Part shown: one piece after another, positions 17,103 through 24,602 of the stretch | Layout: each line of letters starts with the position of its first letter | How positions within the stretch are numbered: the stretch's first letter is position 1 | Assembly (NCBI GenBank): GCA_963666935.1 | Contig: OY762936.1 | Coordinates: 2,046,001 to 2,110,000 of the forward strand | Direction of reading: 5' to 3' | DNA from: G963666935 sp963666935 | GTDB lineage: Bacteria > Bacillota > Clostridia > Christensenellales > CAG-138 | DNA: 64,000 nt | Notes under the pieces: model-generated | Databases searched by the model: none | What the model saw: only the letters and a program-made list of their open reading frames with translations | Told to the model about the DNA's origin: nothing | Program-made: the position numbers and the translations under genes

Positions 17103-19229
17103 TCACTTTCTTCTGCGCTTGTCGAGTTTCCGCTTGCGTCCCTGCACAGTTTTACGTCCGGCGTGTTTTTCCTGTCGTTTTTCCCCACCGGAAAAAAGCA
17201 GGAATTCAATTTTGCCCGTTTCGATGTCGGCGGTGACCGCCTTCACCCACACCTCGTCCCCCAGCCGGAAGGTTCTTCCGGTCCTGCGGCCCACCACCCG
17301 GTAGTTCTTTTCGTCGCTGATGTAAAAGTCGTCCTCAATCGAGGCAATTCGTACCATACCCTCTATCGTGTTGGGCAGCTCCACAAAGAACCCGGTCTGG
17401 GACACGCCGGAAACGATGCCCGTCTCCTCCTCGCCCAGATGCGCGGACATGTACTCGCATTTTTTAATGTCGTCCGCCAGCCGTTCCGCTTCCGTGGCGG
17501 CTACCTCGCGATCGGAACAATGCTTGGCCTGCTCGGCCATATTGCTCCGCCGCTTGTCCTTTTTGCCCTCAAGAAGGGTTTTGAGCATCCGATGCACCAC
17601 AAGGTCGGGATACCGACGAATGGGTGAGGTAAAGTGGCAATAGTATTCCAGCGCCAGCCCGAAGTGCCCCAGGCATTCGGGATCGTAGCGGGCCTTCATC
17701 ATGGAACGCAGAGTTACCCGGCTGATCACGGCTTCCTCTTTGGTGCCGGCAGCCCTTTTGAGCACCTGCTGTATGGCCATAGGCCGAATGCTGCGGAGGT
17801 TTCGTATTCCGTAGCCCATAGTACCCAGAAAGTCCTTCAGGGTTTCTAGCTTGTCCGCAGACGGAGCCTCATGTACCCGGTATAGAAAGGGTAACGCCGC
17901 CCCGGCCGCCCGCCGGGCCACGGTTTCGTTGGCCAGCAGCATGAATTCCTCAATGATCCGCTCGGATATTCCCCGCTCTTTGGCCTCTACGGCCACGGCG
18001 CGTCCGGAAGCATCCAGTGTGATCTCCGCCTCGGAAAGTTCAAAGTCGATGCCCCCCCGCTTTGCCCGGTTCTGGTGCAATATGTCCGCCAGGGCCCGCA
18101 TGTCGCCAAGCATCTGGACAATATCGGAATATTCCCCACGCAGCATCTTGTTGCCCGCAAGGATCTCGTTTACGTCGTCGTAGGTCATCCGGTGCCGGGT
18201 TCTGATGATAGTTTTCACCACGCGGCTGTCGGTGACGTTGCCTCGAGCGTCAATTTCCATGATGCAAGAGAGGGTCAATTTATCCTCGTTTGGGTTCAAT
18301 GAGCAGAGTTCATCGCTCAGCTCATGGGGCAGCATGGGCAGCACTCGGTCGGGGAAGTATACACTGGTGCCCCGCCGGTAGGCTTCCTTATCCAGCGCGG
18401 AGCCAGGCCGCACGTAGTGGCTCACGTCCGCTATGTGCACGCCCAATAGATATCCGTCTCCCCGCCGCTGCACCGAAACCGCATCGTCTAGATCCTTGGC
18501 GTCGGCGCCGTCGATGGTGATAACCTGCTCTTTGCGCCAGTCTTCCCGGCCCTGCACTTCCTCTTGATCGGGCTCGCTCAAGCTTTTAGCCTCTTTGAGC
18601 GCGGCCTCCGGGAACTTGTCGGGCAGTTCCAGCCGGCGGATGATGGAGAGCATATCCACGCCCTTTTCACCTTGCTCGCCCAGCACTTCGGTGATCTGGC
18701 CCTGCATCTCTTCTTGGTCGGACGGGTAGCGCAGGATCTCCACCACCACCTTGTCCCCAATCTTTGCCCCGCCCCGGTCCTTTTCCTCAATGAATAGGGA
18801 ATACGATATTTTCTTCTCGTCCGGCTGCACAAAGCCGACGCCGTCCTTTTCTTTATATGTGCCCACAAGCGTCTTGCGGGCCCGCTGCACCACGGAATAA
18901 ACCTCCGCGCCGCCCTGCGGGAGCTCCCGAACCCATACCCAATCACCATCCATGGCGCCTTTTTGGTTTTCGGGGGAAAGGTAATGGTCTTTGCCCGGCA
19001 GAGCGGGAATAAAGAACGCAAAGCCCTTGGCATTCCCGCTGATTTTGCCGTAATGGAGGCCCGCCTGCTCCGGCAGCGCCAGCTTATGCCGCTTTGTCAG
19101 CACCAGCCGGCCCTCTTCTAAAAGCTCCTTTGCCGCCAGTTCCACATTTTCGCCCAGCTTTTCACCCAGCGCTTGAGTAGACATGGGGTGGCCCTGGGCC
19201 GTCAGTTGTTCAATAATTTTTTCTTTCAT
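17103..19229 (-). CDS. rnr: ribonuclease R
   Basis: This 708-residue 3'-5' exoribonuclease has N-terminal winged-helix and cold-shock domains (~1-200), the RNB catalytic domain (~240-570) with the metal-binding D-A-K-D-L-D-D-A-V and PRO-proximal block HIADVSHYV, an S1 domain (~620-700) and a lysine/arginine-rich tail. RNase R degrades structured RNAs, including tmRNA-targeted messages, which agrees with the neighbouring smpB and ssrA. The ATG at 19229 has GGAAGGAAG upstream. A terminator separates it from secG, so it may have its own promoter in the T-rich gap 19230-19300. Confidence 0.96.
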   Translation of the reverse strand: MKEKIIEQLTAQGHPMSTQALGEKLGENVELAAKELLEEGRLVLTKRHKLALPEQAGLHYGKISGNAKGFAFFIPALPGKDHYLSPENQKGAMDGDWVWVRELPQGGAEVYSVVQRARKTLVGTYKEKDGVGFVQPDEKKISYSLFIEEKDRGGAKIGDKVVVEILRYPSDQEEMQGQITEVLGEQGEKGVDMLSIIRRLELPDKFPEAALKEAKSLSEPDQEEVQGREDWRKEQVITIDGADAKDLDDAVSVQRRGDGYLLGVHIADVSHYVRPGSALDKEAYRRGTSVYFPDRVLPMLPHELSDELCSLNPNEDKLTLSCIMEIDARGNVTDSRVVKTIIRTRHRMTYDDVNEILAGNKMLRGEYSDIVQMLGDMRALADILHQNRAKRGGIDFELSEAEITLDASGRAVAVEAKERGISERIIEEFMLLANETVARRAAGAALPFLYRVHEAPSADKLETLKDFLGTMGYGIRNLRSIRPMAIQQVLKRAAGTKEEAVISRVTLRSMMKARYDPECLGHFGLALEYYCHFTSPIRRYPDLVVHRMLKTLLEGKKDKRRSNMAEQAKHCSDREVAATEAERLADDIKKCEYMSAHLGEEETGIVSGVSQTGFFVELPNTIEGMVRIASIEDDFYISDEKNYRVVGRRTGRTFRLGDEVWVKAVTADIETGKIEFLLFSGGEKRQEKHAGRKTVQGRKRKLDKRRRK

Positions 19230-19295
19230 TTCTTCCTTCCAAAAACATTCGTTTCTTTCGTTTTTTTCGTTTCTTTCGTTTATCTTGTTTCCTTT

Positions 19296-19330
19296 AAAAA
19301 AAAACGAGGCACGCCCAAAGCATGCCCCGC
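19296..19330 (-). terminator. terminator after secG
   Basis: On the minus strand the stem GGGGCATGC/GCGTGCCTC (two wobble pairs) with a TTTGG loop is followed by nine T residues, 15 bases after the secG stop. Confidence 0.85.
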
Positions 19331-19344
19331 AGTGTTCAACCTTA

Positions 19345-19584
19345 TCAGCTTAAAATCATCATTGCAATGGCAATCAATGCAATCAAGATGGCCAACGCAA
19401 CGGTGAGTTTCTGAAGTTTCGCTTCCTTGCTGGCCGCCTGGCCGCGGGGGGTAAAAGACTGGGTTTCACCGCCAAAAGCGCCGCCCAGACCGCTGCTCTT
19501 GGTCTGCTGCAAAAGCACCACCACGATCATCGCGGCGGAAGCCAAAATCAGCACGATATTCAGGATTATATTCAAGGTTCCCAT
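19345..19584 (-). CDS. secG: preprotein translocase subunit SecG
   Basis: This 79-residue SecG has two membrane helices (~3-24 and ~57-77), with the conserved cytoplasmic loop L-L-Q-Q-T-K-S-S-G-L-G-G-A-F-G-G between them. The start is set at the ATG at 19584, which has GGAGGAAG 9 bases upstream; an in-frame ATG further upstream would add 19 unsupported residues. SecG assists SecYE/SecA; secA is also in this window. It is the last gene of the pgk-tpiA-gpmI-secG run. Confidence 0.94.
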   Translation of the reverse strand: MGTLNIILNIVLILASAAMIVVVLLQQTKSSGLGGAFGGETQSFTPRGQAASKEAKLQKLTVALAILIALIAIAMMILS

Positions 19585-19685
19585 GATGTATACTTCCTCC
19601 ACTTCATATTGGCACGAGGGATATTGTACCATGCATCCCACGAAAACGCCAGTATTTTTTTATTTCCGCCTTACGTATCCTGCCT

Positions 19686-21230
19686 TCAGCCCAAAATCAG
19701 GCACTTTCCCGTCATCTCCGCAGGCTTCATAAGCCCCATAAGCTCCAGCATGGTGGGTGCCAGATCGGACAGTTTTCCATCCTGCCGCAGTTTTGCCTCC
19801 CGCATGGCATCGTCGATGAGGATCACCGGCACAAGGGATGTGGTGTGGGCGGTAAAGGGCGTTGCGCCGTCCTCTTCCAGCATCTTCTCGCAGTTGCCGT
19901 GATCGGCTGTGAGGATAGCTCTGCCGCCTGCTTTGAGGATTGCCTCCACCACCTTTTCCGCACATTCATCCACCGCATGTACGGCCTTCACCGCCGCCTG
20001 CATGACTCCGGTGTGGCCCACCATATCCGGATTGGCGAAGTTCAATATCATGACGTCATATTTACCGCTTTCGATGCGTTTTACGGCCTCCTCGGCCACC
20101 TCGTAGGCGCTCATCTGAGGCTTGAGATCATAGGTCGCCACCTTGGGGGAAGGGATCAGGCACCGATCCTCGCCGGGATTGGGCGTTTCCACGCCGCCGT
20201 TGAAAAAGAAGGTCACGTGGGCATACTTTTCCGTTTCTGCGATGCGCAGCTGGGTTTTGCCCTGTTTGGCCAGATACTCGCCCAAAGTATTCGTGAGCAC
20301 CTCCGGCGGAAAAGCCACCTGCGCCAGGCCCCCAAACGCATCATCATACCGTGTCATGCACACAAAATGCACCGGGAAGAAGCCCTGCCTGCGGGAAAAT
20401 CCGGAAAAATCCGAAAACAGAAAGGGCCGGGTGATCTCCCTCGCCCGGTCAGCGCGGAAGTTGAAAAAGATGACGCTGTCGTGAGGCCGGATTATAGCGG
20501 CCTGCACGCCCGGAGATTGGATCACGACGGGAGCCACAAACTCGTCCGTGACGCCCCCGGCATAGCTCTTGCGCACTGCTTCAACCGGGTCGGAAGCGGC
20601 AATCCCTTCGCCGTATACCATGGCGGCGTAGGCTTTCTCTACCCGCTCGTAGCGGTTATCCCGATCCATGGCGTAGTAGCGACCCATGAGGGTCGCAATC
20701 CGGCCGCAGCCAATTTGGGTCATTTTGGACACCAATGTTTTCACATAGCCCGCAGCGCTTTCGGGGGGCGTATCCCGGCCATCCAAAAAGCAATGGACGT
20801 AAACTTGCTTTAGTCCCTGACGCTTGGCGAATTCCAGCAGGGCAAAGAGATGATCTTCATGGCTATGTACGCCGCCGGGGCCGACAAGGCCCATGATATG
20901 CAGGGCAGAACCATATTGTTTGCAGTTTTTCGCAGCAGCTAAAAAGGCGGGTTTTTCAAAGAAATCCCCGTCCCATACCGACTTGGTAATGCGGGTCAGC
21001 TCCTGATATACCACCCGGCCCGCACCCATATTCAGATGCCCCACCTCGGAGTTGCCCATCTGTCCCTCGGGCAGGCCCACGGCCTCCCCGGACGCCTGCA
21101 ACTTTGCATGCGGATATTTCTTCAGCAGGGCGGAAATATGCGCAACCCCGTCCGCCAAAATAGCATTGCCACTGGCATCTGCCCGGCAGCCGAAGCCGTC
21201 CAGTATGATGAGTGCAGTGAGGTTCTTCAT
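19686..21230 (-). CDS. gpmI: 2,3-bisphosphoglycerate-independent phosphoglycerate mutase
   Basis: This 514-residue Mn-dependent enzyme interconverts 3- and 2-phosphoglycerate and has the normal family length. The alkaline-phosphatase-like metal site starts with ILDGFG, the phosphoserine lies in MGNSEVGHLNMGAGR (Ser ~61), and the second metal cluster appears as NFANPDMVGHTG and ILTADHGNCE. It overlaps the end of tpiA by 4 bases (ATGA), so the two are coupled within the glycolytic run pgk-tpiA-gpmI. Confidence 0.97.
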   Translation of the reverse strand: MKNLTALIILDGFGCRADASGNAILADGVAHISALLKKYPHAKLQASGEAVGLPEGQMGNSEVGHLNMGAGRVVYQELTRITKSVWDGDFFEKPAFLAAAKNCKQYGSALHIMGLVGPGGVHSHEDHLFALLEFAKRQGLKQVYVHCFLDGRDTPPESAAGYVKTLVSKMTQIGCGRIATLMGRYYAMDRDNRYERVEKAYAAMVYGEGIAASDPVEAVRKSYAGGVTDEFVAPVVIQSPGVQAAIIRPHDSVIFFNFRADRAREITRPFLFSDFSGFSRRQGFFPVHFVCMTRYDDAFGGLAQVAFPPEVLTNTLGEYLAKQGKTQLRIAETEKYAHVTFFFNGGVETPNPGEDRCLIPSPKVATYDLKPQMSAYEVAEEAVKRIESGKYDVMILNFANPDMVGHTGVMQAAVKAVHAVDECAEKVVEAILKAGGRAILTADHGNCEKMLEEDGATPFTAHTTSLVPVILIDDAMREAKLRQDGKLSDLAPTMLELMGLMKPAEMTGKCLILG

Positions 21231-21991
21231 GCTTTCGCCTTTCTCGCACTGTGTACAATCTGCGCAAATTCCACGGCCTTGAGGCTAGCCCCGCCGATGA
21301 GGCCGCCGTCGATGTTTGGCATTTCCATCAACTCTTTGGCATTGTTCCCGTTCATGCTTCCGCCATACTGGATGCGCATGCCCTGTGCGGTTTTCTGGCC
21401 GTACAGAGCGGTGAGAATCTCCCGAATCAGGCCGATGGTTTCTTCCGCCTGAACGGCTGTGGCAGTCTTTCCGGTGCCGATGGCCCAAATCGGCTCATAG
21501 GCCACAACCACCCGGGCCGCTTCCGAAGAGGAAACATCTTTGAGCCCGCGCTCCACCTGCCGGGCGACGATGGCGTCGGTTTCCTCCGCCTCCCGCTGGG
21601 CAAGGCTCTCGCCCACGCAGAGGATGGGGGTAATATCCGCACAAAGGGCAGCCTTAAGCCGAACGTTTACCCCTTCGTCGGTTTCGCCAAAGTACTGCCT
21701 CCGCTCGCTGTGACCCACGATGGCATAGCTTACGCCCAGCTCCTTGAGCATGCTCGCGGAGATTTCTCCTGTAAACGCACCTTTCTCTGCCCAATGAATG
21801 TTCTGGCACCCCAGCATCACGCCGCTTCCCGAAAGGGCCTGCGCCGCCACGGGCAGATCCACGAAGGGCGGACAGACCACCACGTCGCAATTTATCCCCG
21901 CAACAAGAGGCTTCAATTCCTCTATCAGTTCTTTCGCCTGTGCCGGACCCAGGTTCATTTTCCAGTTTCCGGCAATGATGGGTTTTCTCAT
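21227..21991 (-). CDS. tpiA: triosephosphate isomerase
   Basis: This 254-residue TIM-barrel enzyme interconverts dihydroxyacetone phosphate and glyceraldehyde-3-phosphate. Catalytic residues are visible: Lys in AGNWKMN (residue 11), His in IVGHSERR (~97) and Glu in VAYEPIWAIGTG (~169). The phosphate loop near IQYGGSMNGNN is intact. It starts 4 bases after pgk and overlaps gpmI. Confidence 0.98.
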   Translation of the reverse strand: MRKPIIAGNWKMNLGPAQAKELIEELKPLVAGINCDVVVCPPFVDLPVAAQALSGSGVMLGCQNIHWAEKGAFTGEISASMLKELGVSYAIVGHSERRQYFGETDEGVNVRLKAALCADITPILCVGESLAQREAEETDAIVARQVERGLKDVSSSEAARVVVAYEPIWAIGTGKTATAVQAEETIGLIREILTALYGQKTAQGMRIQYGGSMNGNNAKELMEMPNIDGGLIGGASLKAVEFAQIVHSARKAKA

Positions 21992-21995
21992 TTGA

Positions 21996-23183
21996 CTACT
22001 CCTTATCGTTCAACGCTGCCACGCCGGGCAGCACTTTGCCCTCCAAAAATTCCAAGCTCGCGCCGCCGCCGGTGCTGATGTGGGTCATCTTTTTAGCGTA
22101 GCCCAGCTTTTTCACAGCGCTGGCGGAATCGCCCCCACCGATGATGGTGATGCCATCGCACTTGGCACAGGCCTCGGCCACCGCCGCAGTGCCCGCCGCG
22201 AACGCCAGAAACTCAAACACACCCATGGGCCCATTCCAGATTACCATGTGGGCCTTTTCAATTTCTGCCGCAAACAGCTCCTGGGTCTTTGGGCCGATGT
22301 CCATCCCCATCCAATTTTCGGGAATCTGATCCGCGGGCACGATCTTAGATTCCGCGTCCATGGCAAAGCGGTCCGCCACCACCACGTCCACGGGCAACAG
22401 CAGCTTGACACTCTGCCGCTTCGCTTCAGCCATAAGATCCACGGCCAACTCCATGATTTCCTCTTCCAGAAGGGAAGTACCAATCTCATAGCCCTTTGCC
22501 TTGAGGAAGGTGTAGGCCATGCCGCCGCCAATGAGGAGGCAGTCGCACTTGGTTAAGAGGTTTTTGATGACGCCGATCTTATCTTTGACTTTCGCGCCGC
22601 CCAAAATCACCACGAAGGGACACCTGGGATGTTCCAATGCTTCGCCCATGACGGCAAGTTCCGCGCCGATGAGAAAACCGGCCACGGCAGGCAGGTAATG
22701 GGCCACCCCCACTGTAGAGGCATGAGCACGGTGCACGGTGCCAAAAGAATCGGACACATAGATATCGGCCAGCGAGGCCAACGCTTTGGCAAATGCCGGA
22801 TCGTTCTCCTCTTCTTCCTTATGAAAGCGCAGATTTTCCAGAAGAAGGATCTCACCCGCTTTCAGCGCCTCCGCCTTTTGAATTGTCTCCGGGCCGATGC
22901 AGTCGGATGCGAAGGTGATATTAACCCCCGGCATTAGCGCAGATAGCCGCTCCGCCACAGGGCGCATGGAAAGTTCCGGATTAACCTGACCCTTTGGCCG
23001 CCCCAGATGGGAGCAGAGAATTACCTTTGCACCGTGATCCAATAGATACTGTATCGTAGGCAGTGAGGCCGTGATGCGCTTATCGTCACTGACCTTACCG
23101 CCTTCCAGGGGAACATTGTAGTCCACCCGGACCAACACCCGTTTATCTTTTACGTCGACATCTTCCACCGTCATTTTTGCCAT
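21996..23183 (-). CDS. pgk: phosphoglycerate kinase
   Basis: This 395-residue two-domain kinase transfers phosphate from 1,3-bisphosphoglycerate to ADP. Substrate-binding motifs RVDYNVP and CSHLGRPKG lie in the N-domain, with LLENLRF. The nucleotide-domain glycine loops GGAKVKDKIGV and GGGDSASAVKKLG, and the C-terminal THISTGGGASLEFLEG, are intact. The ATG has AGGAGAAAG upstream. It begins 41 bases after prfB and leads the glycolytic run. No gap or eno is in the window, so those genes lie elsewhere. Confidence 0.98.
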   Translation of the reverse strand: MAKMTVEDVDVKDKRVLVRVDYNVPLEGGKVSDDKRITASLPTIQYLLDHGAKVILCSHLGRPKGQVNPELSMRPVAERLSALMPGVNITFASDCIGPETIQKAEALKAGEILLLENLRFHKEEEENDPAFAKALASLADIYVSDSFGTVHRAHASTVGVAHYLPAVAGFLIGAELAVMGEALEHPRCPFVVILGGAKVKDKIGVIKNLLTKCDCLLIGGGMAYTFLKAKGYEIGTSLLEEEIMELAVDLMAEAKRQSVKLLLPVDVVVADRFAMDAESKIVPADQIPENWMGMDIGPKTQELFAAEIEKAHMVIWNGPMGVFEFLAFAAGTAAVAEACAKCDGITIIGGGDSASAVKKLGYAKKMTHISTGGGASLEFLEGKVLPGVAALNDKE

Positions 23184-23224
23184 GATCTTTCTCCTCGTTT
23201 TTTTCCTCTAGTCTTCCTTTTCCC

Positions 23225-24326
23225 TTAGGATTGTATGAGGAACGCAGTGATAAATTCATCCAGTTCCCCGTCCATCACCGCCTGAATGTTCCCGTTTTCT
23301 ACACCTGTGCGGTGGTCTTTTACCAGCGTGTAGGGCTGGAACACATAGGAGCGTATCTGACTGCCCCACTCGATCTTTTTCATTTCGCCTTTCAGTTCGG
23401 TCATCTGCTCCATACGCTGACGTTCCTGAAGCTCCAGCAGTTTGCCCTTGAGCATACGGGTAGCCATTTCCTTGTTTTGAAGCTGGCTGCGCTCGTTTTG
23501 GCACTGCACTACGATGCCGGTGGGGATATGGGTCATACGAATGGCGGAGCTGGTCTTGTTCACGTGCTGCCCGCCTGCACCGCTGCTGCGGTAGGTATCC
23601 ACCCGCACCTCGTCCCAGTCGATTTCAATCCCCTCGTTGCCGTCGTCGAAAATAGGCGTGACATCCAGAGAGGCAAAGGAAGTATGCCGCTTGCCGGAGG
23701 CATCAAAGGGAGAGATGCGCACAAGCCTATGCACGCCTTTTTCCGCCTTCAGATAACCATAGGCGTTATCGCCCTGCACCTCGAAAGTGACGCTCTTGAT
23801 GCCTGCGTCATCGCCATCCAGAAGGTCCAGCTCCCGCACGGTATGACCTCGGCCCTCGCAATAGCGCGTGTACATGCGGTAGAGCATCTGCACCCAGTCC
23901 TGCGCCTCGGTACCGCCTGCCCCCGCATGGAGGGAAAGCACCGCATTGCAGCGGTCGTGGGGGCCCTTGAGCAGGGTCTCCAACTTGAGCGCCTCCGCCC
24001 GGGTTTGCAGGCTCTGATATTCCGTCACCAGCTCCTCGGCCAGGCTTTCGTCGCTCTCCTCTTCCGCCATTTCCAGCAGGGTTGCGGTATCTTCATAGTG
24101 GGACAGCACCTTGTTGTATCTGTCGATTTTCGCGGTGACCACTTTGATGCACTGGTTCACCTTGTTTGCGTTTTCCACGTCATCCCAGAAGCCGTCCTGG
24201 CCCATCTGGGTTTCCAACGTTTCTTTTTGGCTCTTCAACCCTGCGAGGTCAAAGAGATTCACCTGCCTCTTTTAAAATTTGTGATACGCCCGCAAGCTTA
24301 AGCTTGTAATCTTCCAACTGTACCAC
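23225..24326 (-). CDS. prfB: peptide chain release factor 2 (programmed frameshift)
   Basis: RF2 terminates at UGA and UAA. The main frame contains the SPF anticodon-like tripeptide (VRISPFDASG) and the GAGGQHVN motif that triggers peptidyl-tRNA hydrolysis. A 25-codon leading frame starts at GTG (24326, with AGAGGAAG upstream) and ends at an in-frame TGA (24251-24249) in CTT-TGA-C; a +1 shift joins it to the main frame, giving ~366 residues, the usual length. This is the classical autoregulation: low RF2 leads to frameshifting and more RF2. It lies between secA and pgk on the same strand. Confidence 0.95.
24248..24264 (-). promoter_or_regulatory. prfB programmed +1 frameshift site
   Basis: The sequence AGGTGAATCTCTTTGAC holds an internal Shine-Dalgarno-like AGGTG, the slippery CTT codon and the weak UGA-C stop. 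The T at 24251 is skipped when RF2 is scarce. Confidence 0.93.
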
Positions 24327-24390
24327 GTCTTCACTTCCTCTCGTTGTTTATTTTTTATAAAACTTTGCGCTAGGTTAAGGCTCTTTGTTC

Positions 24391-24596
24391 TATATGTATC
24401 GGCTCATGTTGAGCCGACGAAATGATTTTTGGGGGAACTGAAGTTCCCCAAAACCCCTTCCCAAGATGTCGAGGCGGCTTAATTTCCAACTGATGCTCCC
24501 CATACCGCCAACCCCAATTTCTCGCCGGGGGCGTAAGGGGGTAAAGCCCCCTCCAATAAAAAATATTCGTCGGCGCCGCGGGCGGCGATACATGCC
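24391..24596 (+). repeat. dispersed hairpin element, copy 1
   Basis: This non-coding element between secA and prfB shares its order of blocks with 58374-58524. A perfect hairpin TCGGCTCA-TGT-TGAGCCGA (24399-24417) is followed by GGGGAACT-GA-AGTTCCCC, a CCCCTTCCCAAG block, a GGCGGCTT block, an ATTTCTCGCCGGGGGCG block and the end GGCGGCGATACAT just short of the secA stop. This copy is longer, with an extra segment at about 24538-24580. No transposase is present. Confidence 0.7.
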
Positions 24597-24602
24597 TTAT
24601 TC

